In this document: positions 1 to 8,933 of the stretch, one piece after another
Numbering within the stretch: the stretch's first letter is position 1
How the letters are laid out: every line of letters starts with the position of its first letter
Source of the DNA: an uncultured Anaerolineae bacterium
Lineage (GTDB): Bacteria; Chloroflexota; Anaerolineae; Anaerolineales; Villigracilaceae
Assembly: GCA_937120535.1 (NCBI GenBank)
Contig: CAKZJX010000133.1
Location: forward strand, 1 to 32,005
Direction: 5' to 3'
DNA: 32,005 bases
Translations under genes and position numbers: made by a program
The notes under the pieces: model-generated
The model's input: the letters and a program-made list of their open reading frames with translations, nothing else
The model's database searches: none
What the model was told of the DNA's origin: nothing

Positions 1-1
1 G

Positions 2-61
2 ATCTGGGGGTTATTGTACCTGCAAGCAGGCAATAACACAAGAAAAATCATGAGGTTATGA
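2..61 (+). other. Possible 3' end of an upstream coding region
   Basis: All three plus frames are open from the window edge, with first stops at 34-36, 51-53 and 59-61. The third option ends in a TGA that overlaps the ATG of the synthase gene as ATGA, the same junction seen at most boundaries in this operon, so an upstream gene may end here. Only about 19 codons are visible, so the frame and identity of such a gene cannot be decided. Confidence 0.25.
11..36. repeat. Interrupted palindrome just upstream of the PKS gene
   Basis: The arms TTATTG (11-16) plus CCTGC (19-23) pair with GCAGG (26-30) plus CAATAA (31-36). Only a TA bulge at 17-18 and a two-base centre break the symmetry. There is no T tract after it, so a classical intrinsic terminator is unlikely. 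It could be an operator or a leader hairpin about 20 nt before the start codon. If an upstream gene extends to 61, the palindrome lies inside coding sequence. Confidence 0.4.
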
Positions 62-3000
62 ATATTTCAGGGGCGACTACAGAAGGCCTCGAGACGTTGA
101 AACCCATTGCCATCATCGGGCTGGCGTTTCGCTTTCCTGGTGATTTGAGCGACGAGGAGGCACTCTGGCAAGCGCTGCAGCAGCGCCGTGATTTGGTGAC
201 CGAAGTCCCCGCTGATCGGTGGGCCACCCATGAGTTGCAGCATCGCAGACGCGCGGAGCCAGGGCGCAGCATCACCTTCTCCGCAGGCGTTCTGTCCAAG
301 ATCGACGAGTTTGATGCCGCTTTCTTCGGCATCTCACCGCGCGAAGCGGCGCAACTCGACCCGCAGCAGCGTCTTCTGCTCGAGCTAGCGTGGGAGGCGA
401 TGGAAAACGCAGCCATCCCGCCGTCACGTTTGGCGGGCACGGACTGTGCCGTCTACGTAGGCATCTCCAGCCTCGACTACGGTACCCGCGCCTTAGACGA
501 CCTGGCATCGATGACAGCGCATTCGATGACTGGCAACACGCTCAGCATCGCGGCCAACCGGATTTCATACGTCTTTGATTTGCATGGTCCTTCCTTGGCG
601 GTGGATACCGCTTGCTCGTCTTCATTGGTGGCGCTCCATCATGCTTGTCGCGCCTTGCAAGGTGGGGAGGCCAGCGCGGCCCTGGTGGGTGGCGTGAGTC
701 TTCTCCTTCACCCCTATCCTTTCGTCGGGTTTACCAAGGCGTCCATGCTCTCAGCACAGGGGCGCTGCAAGGTATTCGATGCCGAGGGCAACGGTTACGT
801 TCGCTCAGAGGGGGCGGCGGTGCTGCTGCTCAAGCGCTTGGACCAGGCCTTGGCAGACGGCGACCCCATCCACGCCGTGATCCTGGGCACAGGCGTCAAC
901 GCCGACGGGGGACGCAAGAATGCGCTGACCATTCCGAGTCCGGCGGGTCAGGTCGAGCTGATGCGGCAGGTGCTGGCCAAAACTGGTTTGACGGCCGCTG
1001 ACGTCGACTTCGTCGAAGCCCACGGCACGGGTACAGCGGTGGGCGACCCCATCGAATGTGCCGCGATTGGACAGGTCTACGGCCGGGGGCGAAGCGATCC
1101 TCTGCCGATTGGCTCGATCAAGGCCAACCTCGGTCACATGGAAGCAGCCTCCGGCATGGCCGGCCTGATCAAGACCATCGTGGCGCTGAAGCGGCGCGCG
1201 CTGCCGCCGCAAATCCATCTGAGTACGCCCAATCCCCACATCGACTTCGCAGCGCTCAACGTCGCGCCTGTCGCGCAGCCGATGGCCCTCCAAAAAGCAG
1301 GGCCGCTCATCGCTGGCGTCAACTCGTTCGGCTTCGGCGGCGCCAACGCGCACGTCCTGCTACAGGAATGGCCGGCGCCCACGGTGGCTCCGACGACGGT
1401 GGCAAACACCGTGCCGCCGCTCGTGCTCAGTGCAAAGAATTCCGCTGCCCTGCGGGCCTCGGCGTCGCAATATGCCGCGCTGTTGGTCAAAAAGGGGGCG
1501 GACTGCTACTACGACATCGCCTACGCGGCCGCCTTCCGGCGGCAGTGGCTGCCTGAGCGTCTCGCGCTGCTGCCGCACGATGCGATGCAAGCCGCCGAAA
1601 CACTCGCCGCCTTTGCTGAGTCGGGAGACGCCGCGGGGATCGTGCGCGAAACCGCATTACCGCAAACGGGATCGCTGACGTTTGTTTACTCGGGCAACGG
1701 CGCACAGTGGCAGGGGATGGCGCGGCAGCTCATGCTCGAGTCGCCTGCCTTTGCGCAAGCGCTGGCCGACCTGGACGCCCGCATCCAGTCGCTGGCCGGT
1801 TTTTCGGTGCTGCAGGCGCTACACGCCGATACCGATCCGTCTGTGCTGCAAGAGACCGCCATTGCCCAGCCGCTGCTGTTTGCCATCCAGATTGGTCTGA
1901 CTCAGCTGCTGGCCGATCTCGGCGTGACACCGACCGCGGTCGTCGGGCACAGTGTGGGCGAGGTGGCGGCGGCGTGGGCTGCTGGTATTTTCGACCTCGA
2001 TACCGCCGCCCGCGTCATCGTGGCGCGCAGCCGCGCGCAAAGTCAAACGCGGGGCACGGGGCGCATGGCGGCGGCTGGTTTGTCGGCACAAGAAGCGCAA
2101 CAACTCATCGTCGAGCTCGGGGTTTCGCCGCAGGATATAGCAATCGCCGGCATCAACAGCCCTCGCAACATCACGTTTTCGGGCAGCCTGGCTGCGCTCG
2201 AACGTCTGCAAGCGGCGCTCGCTGCCAGAGGCGTGTTTTTCCGCATCCTCGATCTGGACTATGCGTTTCACAGCAACCGCATGGACCCGATCCAAACATC
2301 CCTGCTCGACAGTCTTCGTGACCTGCAACCACGCCAAGCAACGCATGCCACCTTCGTTTCCACGGTGACCGGCGACGTTGTGCAGGGCTGCGCCTTGGAC
2401 GCCGATTACTGGTGGCGAAATGTGCGCGAACCCGTTCGCTTCGCCCACGCCATCGCCGCCACATGCGCACTTGGTGCCCGGATATTCATCGAAATCGGCC
2501 CCAACGCCATCTTGCAGCGTTATATCAAAGAGTGTTTGGAGGCCGCTGACGTACATGGCCGGGTGCTGCCGACCCTGCAAAAAGGAGCCGATGGCCTCTC
2601 CCGCGTGCGGGAGACGGCACTGCGCGCGCACCTGCTCAGCGACGGCACAGGGCTCAAGCGCTACTTTCCCGTCGTGGGACAACACGTCACGCTGCCCCCT
2701 TACCCGTGGCAGCGTGAGCGGCATTGGCATTCGCGCAGCAATGAAAGCGCGCTGACCATCGAGAGGCGCCGGGTGCATCCGCTGCTGGGCTGGCCGCTTC
2801 CCCACGCTGACCACATCTGGGAAAACACTCTCGATCCATCCGTGCTGCCCTGGTTGGCCGATCACAAGGTCGGTGGCGCCGTCGTATTTCCCGGCGCGGC
2901 CTACGCCGAAATGGCCTTGGCTGCGGCACGCGAATGGCTCGGGGCCGGCGCTTTCGGCTTGGAAGAAATGGACATTCTGGCGCCCCTCGTCTTCGACGAG

Positions 3001-6000
3001 GAGGTCGCGCGCACCCTTCGGTTCGAGCTTTACCCCCGCGACGGCAGCTTCGTCATCAAAAGCCGGCCACGCCTGAGCACGGACCCATGGACTTTGCACG
3101 CCTCGGGCCGCCTGCTGCAGCCCTCCGGCGCCACCAGCCACGCGCGCTTGGCGCGCCCCAATCCACGGCATGCCAGCGCGCTGCCGGCCGACGCGCACTA
3201 TCGTCTCACCGCGGCGCTCGGCCTGGCGTATGGGCCTGCATTCCGCGGGCTCGACACCGCGTGGGTACAAGGCGAGTGGCTCGAAGCCGCGCTGCTTCCG
3301 CCGCCGGACCTCGACGCCACGAGCTACTTGCTGCATCCGGCGCTGCTCGACGTATGTTTTCAAGCGCAGACGGCCTTTTTTCAGGCCGAGATCGAAGCTG
3401 GTCAGGCGGTGGCCTTGCTCCCCGTGAAACTGGGGCATCTGACGCTGCTGCGCAGCGGTGTGCCGCTGCGCTTTCGGGCGCGCTTGGTGCGTCGCAGCGC
3501 GCGCTCGGTGTTGCTGGAGTTCGAGCTGTTCGATGCCGACGGTCAACTCCTGGCCCAGTTGAGCGGATGCCGCTTCCGTGCTGCCGCGCTCAAGCGCGAG
3601 CAAACGGCAGCCGTGGCGCACTGGGTCATCGAGCCGTGGTTGACCCCACACCCCCTGCAAGCGCGGCATGCCGAAGGTTTGCCCCTCGCGGAGCTCGTTG
3701 CCGCTTTATCTGCCGATGCGCATACCGATGTCGCGCGGCGCCAGCGCTGGTTCAAGGAAACCTTGCCGCTGCTCGAAGCGCTGGTCGTCTCGTTCGCATT
3801 CGAGGCTTTTCGCGCCGCAGCCGACCGGGGCAACGACGCGCTACAGCGGCTTGTCGGCGGCGCTGATGCCTTCACCCGCTGGTTGGCTGACCTATTGAGG
3901 CAGGAAGGGCTGTTGGTCGCGCGCGAGCTGGAGTGGCAACTGGTGGCCGAGGCCGATCTGCCGGCGGCAGCCGATCTGTGGCGCACATTGTTGCGTGACG
4001 CCCCGGAGGCGGTCGCGCAACTGACGTGGCTCGGGCGTATCGGGCAACGCCTGCCAGACCTCCTCGTCGATCCAGAGGAACGACAACGCTTGTCAGCGAC
4101 GCTTGCGCACAGTCCCGCGCTGGAGGACCTATTCCAGAGCGATCCGGCTTACTCGGGCGTCTATCGCGCCACGGAGCAGTTCTTGCAGCATCTGGCTCGT
4201 ACGCTGCCCCCACATCGGCGCTTGCGTATCTTGGAGCTCGGTCTCGGTCCCAGCGGGCTGCCACGGACCATCTTACCGTTGTTGCCCGAAGACCGCCTGG
4301 AGTATACGCTGGCCGTGGCAGGCGACGCTGCGGCAGACCGGCTGCGCGTTGAATACGCGGCCCATCCCCAAGTGCGGATAGCCGCCTTCGATCCGGCTGC
4401 CTGGACGTTTGTCGGCACCGATCCCCCGGGGGACTGTGCCTTCGATGTCGTGCTGGTGCGCCACATCCTGCATCGGTGCCTCATTCCGAAGGCCGCGCTC
4501 ACACAGGTGAGGCGCTGGCTCGCTGCCGGCGCTTACCTGCTCGTCGCCGAGCGTCATCCCGACTGGAGCGCCGATTTCCTGCACGGACTCGATCCGGCTT
4601 GGTGGCATGCCGGGCCGGATGCCGCATCGCCCCTATCATCCTTGACCACCGCCGAAAACTGGCAGGCGCTTCTACAGCAGGAAAATTTTGCCGACGTCGT
4701 GGCCTGGTCCGAACCGGCGGCGGAAGGCTTGGCGGCGGGCGCGTACCTCATCCTGGCCCGCAGCTCGGCGGTCAGCGCTGCGATGCCCGATACGCCAGCG
4801 GCCCACTGGCAATTTCTCGTCGACGGCGCGACGCGCGACATCGCGCATGCGCTAGCGGTGCGGCTCATCGCCCGCGGGCAACGGGCCGAAGTGATCGAAA
4901 CGCTCGAACAGGTAGATATCGCTGCTCGCCATCTCGTCTGGCTCAAAGGCTGGCAAGCCAGTGGCGAGGACGCCGGGACACTTGTCAGCGAAGCGTTGGC
5001 GCTCATTCAGGCGCTCACTCAACAGCAAACATCCCTGCCGCGCCTGTGGTGGCTGACGCGCGCCGCAGCGCTGGCCAGTCAGCCCGTGGGGGTGGCATCG
5101 CCCAACCCCGCGCTGGCGGCTCTCTGGGGTATGGTTCGCGTGGCCATGAATGAGGTGTCGGCGCTGTCCAACACCCTCATCGACGTGGCCACCGCCACCG
5201 TCGATGAAGCAACCCTGCAGCGCTTGGAGTGGGAGCTTTTGTGGCCGGACGGTTGCGAGGAAATCGTTCTTGGGAACGGAGGGCAGCGGCACGCCCTGCT
5301 CATGCGCGAAGCCCCCGCCGCGGCTTCCCATGCACCCGGTGCGATGGCGCATCCCCGCTACCGCCTCGATTTTCACCTGCCCGGCCAACTGCGTCATTTG
5401 GTGTGGCTGCCAATGCCCGAGCGAGCCCTGGCCGACGAGGAGGTCGAAGTCGCCGTCAAGGCCACGGGCTTGAACTTTCGCGACGTCATGTACGTCATGG
5501 GGCTTCTGCCCGATGAAGCGCTCGAAAAAGGCTTTGCCGGGCCGACCTTGGGCTTGGAATTTTCCGGGGTGGTACAGCGCGTCGGTCCCCGCGTGCGCGA
5601 CGTCAAACCCGGTGACGCGGTCATGGGGTTCGGATCTGCCTGCTTTGCCAGCCATGTCCTCACCAACGCCGCGGCGCTGGCGCCACTGCCAAGCGGCTGG
5701 ACGTTCGAATCCGCTGCCACGGTGCCCACCGTGTTTCTCACGGCGTACTACGCGCTGCACCACTTGGCTCACTTGCAGGCCGGCGAGCGTGTGCTCATCC
5801 ACGGCGGTGCCGGGGGCGTGGGTATTGCCGCCATCCAGCTGGCCAAACATCTGGGGGCGGAAGTCTTTGCCACCGCCGGCAGCGACGAAAAGCGTGATTT
5901 CGTCCGCCTTCTGGGGGCCGACCACGTGTTCGACTCGCGCTCCTTGTCGTTTGCCGACGACATTCTGACCGTCACCGCCGGGGAGGGTGTGGACGTGGTG

Positions 6001-7614
6001 CTCAACTCCCTGGCCGGGGAGGCGATGCGCCGCAGCCTGCGGGTGTTGAAACCCTTTGGTCGTTTTCTCGAACTCGGCAAACGGGATTTTTTCGAAAACA
6101 CCCCCATCGGTCTGCGTCCGTTCAAGGACAACATCAGCTACTTCGGCATCGACGCCGACCAACTGCTCATCGCCCGCCCGCAACTGGCCAAACGCCTGTT
6201 TTACGAGGTCATGGCGCTGTTTCGCGAGGGGGCGCTGTCGCCCCTGCCAGCGCGCACCTTCACGGCTGAGCGCGTCGTCGACGCTTTTCGCACCATGCAG
6301 CAGGCCCGCCACATCGGCAAAGTGGTGGTCACTTTCGATGCAACGGCGCCGAGCATCGCAGAGCCGCCGCCGGCGGCAGCGCGGTTGACCCTGGATCCTG
6401 ACGTAACCTGGCTGATCACCGGTGGCGTCAGTGGGTTTGGTCTCGAGGCTGCGCAGTGGCTGGCCGAGCGGGGCGCGCGCCATCTCGTCCTCGTGGGGCG
6501 CCGCGGCCTCGACACCCCTGGTGCGCCAGAAGCGATTGCGGCCTTTGCGGCGCGCGGTGTTCACGCCCACGTGCTGGCCTGCGACATCACTGATCGCAAT
6601 GCCGTCTGTGCACTCATCGACCACATCCGTCGTCACCTGCCGCCGCTGCACGGTGTGCTGCATGCCGCCGCCGTGTTTGACGATGCGCTCATCGCCAATC
6701 TGGACGCCCAACGCATGCAGCAGGTGCTCGCCCCCAAGCTGATCGGCGCATGGCATTTGCACCAGGCCACCCTCGACACGCCGCTTGCGTACTTCGTGCT
6801 GTTTTCTTCGGTCACCACGGCCATCGGCAACCCTGGGCAAGCCAACTACGTGGCAGCCAACGCTGGGTTGGAATCCTTGGCGCTGCTGCGTCATCGCCTC
6901 GGTCTGCCCGCCACCTGCATTGCCTGGGGGCCCATTGGCGATGCGGGCTACCTCACGCGCCAACAAGCGGTGCGTGACGCTTTGGCACAACGCCTGGGCA
7001 AGCCGCCGCTGTCCGCGCAAACGGCGCTCGAGCAGCTCGACATTTTGCTCTCGCAGCAGACCGTGCGTACCGTGGCCAATTTTGACTGGAGCACGCTGTC
7101 ACGCATCCTGCCGTCTGCGCGCAGCCGACGCTTCATGGCGCTCAATCGCGCCGTCGACACCCGCGACGTCGATCGCGACCAAGTCGACTTCAACGCACTC
7201 GCAGCCCAGCTTTCGCCCGAGCAATTGACCGAGCTGGTGCAAAAATTCGTGCGCGAGGAGGTTGCGCAAGTGCTCGCGATCAGCGCCGACCGCATCGACC
7301 CCACGCACAGCCTGCACGATCTGGGTTTGGATTCGCTCATGGCCGTTGAGCTCGCCCTGGGGCTGGAACGGCGGCTTGGCATTCAATTGCCCGTCATGAT
7401 GCTCAACGAATCACCCACGGTTCAGCGGGTAACGCAGCGCATCGTCGAGCGCTTGCTCGGCGGCGCTGGCGACGACACCGCTGCGAACACGCTCGATGCC
7501 GTCGCCCAGGGGATGGCCCAACAGCATGGCGAGTCCGTTACTGTGGAAGAATTGCGCCAGATCACTCGAGACGCGCGCGCTATGGCGAAGCAGGGAGCGA
7601 GGTTGACCGCATGA
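58..7614 (+). CDS. rkpA: Type I polyketide/fatty-acid synthase (RkpA/WcbR-like, capsule-associated)
   Basis: A 2518-residue multidomain synthase that would build an acyl or polyketide chain on its own carrier domain. Domains in order: ketosynthase (about 14-440; Cys186 in DTACSSSL, His322 in EAHGTGT, His360 in NLGHMEA), acyltransferase (about 540-850; Ser632 in GHSVGE, specificity motif YAFH at 735-738), dehydratase (about 905-1200; His936 in an HxxxGxxxxP motif, Asp1098 in HPALLD), a methyltransferase-like region (about 1260-1600; motif I ILELGLGPSG at 1391-1400, atypical), enoylreductase (about 1790-2090; NADPH motif HGGAGGV at 1915-1921), ketoreductase (about 2115-2300; TGGVSGFG at 2121-2128, Tyr2264) and an acyl carrier protein (Ser2426 in LGLDSL). 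There is no thioesterase. The start ATG follows GAGGTT. The stop overlaps the next gene as ATGA. Size, domain order and partner gene match what I know of RkpA and WcbR, which are tied to capsule lipid synthesis; that symbol is by architecture and synteny, not by alignment. The chain made is inference. Confidence 0.9.
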   Translation: MNISGATTEGLETLKPIAIIGLAFRFPGDLSDEEALWQALQQRRDLVTEVPADRWATHELQHRRRAEPGRSITFSAGVLSKIDEFDAAFFGISPREAAQLDPQQRLLLELAWEAMENAAIPPSRLAGTDCAVYVGISSLDYGTRALDDLASMTAHSMTGNTLSIAANRISYVFDLHGPSLAVDTACSSSLVALHHACRALQGGEASAALVGGVSLLLHPYPFVGFTKASMLSAQGRCKVFDAEGNGYVRSEGAAVLLLKRLDQALADGDPIHAVILGTGVNADGGRKNALTIPSPAGQVELMRQVLAKTGLTAADVDFVEAHGTGTAVGDPIECAAIGQVYGRGRSDPLPIGSIKANLGHMEAASGMAGLIKTIVALKRRALPPQIHLSTPNPHIDFAALNVAPVAQPMALQKAGPLIAGVNSFGFGGANAHVLLQEWPAPTVAPTTVANTVPPLVLSAKNSAALRASASQYAALLVKKGADCYYDIAYAAAFRRQWLPERLALLPHDAMQAAETLAAFAESGDAAGIVRETALPQTGSLTFVYSGNGAQWQGMARQLMLESPAFAQALADLDARIQSLAGFSVLQALHADTDPSVLQETAIAQPLLFAIQIGLTQLLADLGVTPTAVVGHSVGEVAAAWAAGIFDLDTAARVIVARSRAQSQTRGTGRMAAAGLSAQEAQQLIVELGVSPQDIAIAGINSPRNITFSGSLAALERLQAALAARGVFFRILDLDYAFHSNRMDPIQTSLLDSLRDLQPRQATHATFVSTVTGDVVQGCALDADYWWRNVREPVRFAHAIAATCALGARIFIEIGPNAILQRYIKECLEAADVHGRVLPTLQKGADGLSRVRETALRAHLLSDGTGLKRYFPVVGQHVTLPPYPWQRERHWHSRSNESALTIERRRVHPLLGWPLPHADHIWENTLDPSVLPWLADHKVGGAVVFPGAAYAEMALAAAREWLGAGAFGLEEMDILAPLVFDEEVARTLRFELYPRDGSFVIKSRPRLSTDPWTLHASGRLLQPSGATSHARLARPNPRHASALPADAHYRLTAALGLAYGPAFRGLDTAWVQGEWLEAALLPPPDLDATSYLLHPALLDVCFQAQTAFFQAEIEAGQAVALLPVKLGHLTLLRSGVPLRFRARLVRRSARSVLLEFELFDADGQLLAQLSGCRFRAAALKREQTAAVAHWVIEPWLTPHPLQARHAEGLPLAELVAALSADAHTDVARRQRWFKETLPLLEALVVSFAFEAFRAAADRGNDALQRLVGGADAFTRWLADLLRQEGLLVARELEWQLVAEADLPAAADLWRTLLRDAPEAVAQLTWLGRIGQRLPDLLVDPEERQRLSATLAHSPALEDLFQSDPAYSGVYRATEQFLQHLARTLPPHRRLRILELGLGPSGLPRTILPLLPEDRLEYTLAVAGDAAADRLRVEYAAHPQVRIAAFDPAAWTFVGTDPPGDCAFDVVLVRHILHRCLIPKAALTQVRRWLAAGAYLLVAERHPDWSADFLHGLDPAWWHAGPDAASPLSSLTTAENWQALLQQENFADVVAWSEPAAEGLAAGAYLILARSSAVSAAMPDTPAAHWQFLVDGATRDIAHALAVRLIARGQRAEVIETLEQVDIAARHLVWLKGWQASGEDAGTLVSEALALIQALTQQQTSLPRLWWLTRAAALASQPVGVASPNPALAALWGMVRVAMNEVSALSNTLIDVATATVDEATLQRLEWELLWPDGCEEIVLGNGGQRHALLMREAPAAASHAPGAMAHPRYRLDFHLPGQLRHLVWLPMPERALADEEVEVAVKATGLNFRDVMYVMGLLPDEALEKGFAGPTLGLEFSGVVQRVGPRVRDVKPGDAVMGFGSACFASHVLTNAAALAPLPSGWTFESAATVPTVFLTAYYALHHLAHLQAGERVLIHGGAGGVGIAAIQLAKHLGAEVFATAGSDEKRDFVRLLGADHVFDSRSLSFADDILTVTAGEGVDVVLNSLAGEAMRRSLRVLKPFGRFLELGKRDFFENTPIGLRPFKDNISYFGIDADQLLIARPQLAKRLFYEVMALFREGALSPLPARTFTAERVVDAFRTMQQARHIGKVVVTFDATAPSIAEPPPAAARLTLDPDVTWLITGGVSGFGLEAAQWLAERGARHLVLVGRRGLDTPGAPEAIAAFAARGVHAHVLACDITDRNAVCALIDHIRRHLPPLHGVLHAAAVFDDALIANLDAQRMQQVLAPKLIGAWHLHQATLDTPLAYFVLFSSVTTAIGNPGQANYVAANAGLESLALLRHRLGLPATCIAWGPIGDAGYLTRQQAVRDALAQRLGKPPLSAQTALEQLDILLSQQTVRTVANFDWSTLSRILPSARSRRFMALNRAVDTRDVDRDQVDFNALAAQLSPEQLTELVQKFVREEVAQVLAISADRIDPTHSLHDLGLDSLMAVELALGLERRLGIQLPVMMLNESPTVQRVTQRIVERLLGGAGDDTAANTLDAVAQGMAQQHGESVTVEELRQITRDARAMAKQGARLTA

Positions 7615-8933
7615 CCCAGTCGACATTGGGCCGCAAGGCCAAGCAACAGCTCATCGAGCGCTTCCTGGGCAAGAAACTGGCAACGGGCGCCGCCGTGCCG
7701 GGTGAGGCCAGCCGCGTGCTCATGCGCACCGCGGTACCGGAGTCCTTCACCCGCTTCGACCGTCATCCCCTCTATGAAAAAATGCTCGTGCCCAAGGCGG
7801 CGGCCGATCGTCTGGGGCTGCGCAACCCGTTCTTCATCGCCCACGACGGCGTGGCCGGGGCGGTCACCCGCATCGAAGGTCGCGAATACATCAACTTTTC
7901 CAGCTACAACTACCTCGGCCTCTCCGGTCACCCCGCCATCAGCAAGGCCGCGAAGGACGCCATTGATCGCTACGGCACATCCGCATCCGCCAGCCGTCTG
8001 GTCGCGGGCGAACGCCCCATCCAGCGCGAACTGGAAGAGACCCTGGCAGAACTCTACGAGGTCGAGGACTGCGTGGTCTTCGTCAGCGGACACGCCACCA
8101 ACGTCTTCACCATCGCCACCCTGTTCGGCCCCAAAGACCTGATCATCCACGACAGCCTCATCCACAACAGCGTGCTCGAAGGCATCCGGCTTGCCGGCAG
8201 TACGCGGCGCAGCTTTCCGCACAACGACACACAGGCGCTCGACGCCATCCTCGCCGAAATCCGCGGCCAATTCGAGCGCGCGCTCATCGTCGTCGAAGGG
8301 CACTACAGCATGGACGGCGACCTCCCCGATCTGCCCGCGCTCATCGACATCAAGCGCAGGTACGGCTGCTTCCTGATGGTGGACGAGGCGCATAGCCTCG
8401 GCGTCATCGGCGCCACGGGCAAGGGCATCCGCGAACACCATGGCGTGGCGGGCAAGGACGTCGACATCTGGATGGGCACGCTCAGCAAGACCCTGGCAGG
8501 CTGCGGCGGCTACATCGCTGGCGAGCGGGCGCTGGTGGAACTACTCAAATACAATGCCCCCGGGTTCGTCTACAGCGTCGGCATCGCGCCACCCCTGGCG
8601 GCGGCATCACTGGCCGCCCTCAAGATCATGCAAAAAGAACCCGAGCGAGTCGCCCGCCTGCACGAAAACGCGCAGCGCTTCCTCACCCTCGCACGGGCAG
8701 CGGGTTTTGATACCGGCAGCTCGCAGGGCTTTGCCATCGTGCCCATCATCACCGGCAGTTCGCTCAAGGCGGCGAAACTCTCCAATCGCCTCTTCGAGCG
8801 CGGCATCAACGTCCAGCCTATCATCTATCCGGCGGTGGAAGAGAAGGCGGCGCGGTTGCGGTTCTTTTTGAGCAGCCTGCACACCGAGGGCCAAATCAGG
8901 CAGACTATTGAAGTACTCAAGGAATCGGCTTAA
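7611..8933 (+). CDS. rkpG: PLP-dependent alpha-oxoamine synthase (BioF/serine palmitoyltransferase family; RkpG/WcbT-like)
   Basis: A 440-residue member of the alpha-oxoamine synthase family, which condenses an acyl thioester with an amino acid and releases CO2 to give an aminoketone. Visible family marks are FSSYNYLGLSG near residue 100, the DEAHSLGV segment that carries the PLP-contacting Asp and His, and the PLP lysine Lys293 in TLSKTLAG. It has an N-terminal extension of roughly 40 residues compared with minimal BioF-type enzymes. It starts inside the stop codon of the synthase gene (ATGA), so the two are probably translated together. Because the synthase has no thioesterase, this enzyme is a good candidate to release the chain from the ACP, as oxoamine synthases do for some polyketides such as fumonisin (Fum8). 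The amino acid substrate is not evident. The gene symbol follows the rhizobial K-antigen locus by analogy. Confidence 0.82.
   Translation: MTQSTLGRKAKQQLIERFLGKKLATGAAVPGEASRVLMRTAVPESFTRFDRHPLYEKMLVPKAAADRLGLRNPFFIAHDGVAGAVTRIEGREYINFSSYNYLGLSGHPAISKAAKDAIDRYGTSASASRLVAGERPIQRELEETLAELYEVEDCVVFVSGHATNVFTIATLFGPKDLIIHDSLIHNSVLEGIRLAGSTRRSFPHNDTQALDAILAEIRGQFERALIVVEGHYSMDGDLPDLPALIDIKRRYGCFLMVDEAHSLGVIGATGKGIREHHGVAGKDVDIWMGTLSKTLAGCGGYIAGERALVELLKYNAPGFVYSVGIAPPLAAASLAALKIMQKEPERVARLHENAQRFLTLARAAGFDTGSSQGFAIVPIITGSSLKAAKLSNRLFERGINVQPIIYPAVEEKAARLRFFLSSLHTEGQIRQTIEVLKESA

Noticed and set aside
1819-3669. A 616-codon minus-strand open frame under the AT/DH region
   Set aside because: No family features and complete overlap with well-supported catalytic domains on the plus strand.
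4852-7020. A 722-codon open frame on the minus strand inside the synthase gene
   Set aside because: It mirrors the ER/KR coding region, has no recognisable domain, and arises from the GC-rich codon pattern of the plus-strand gene.
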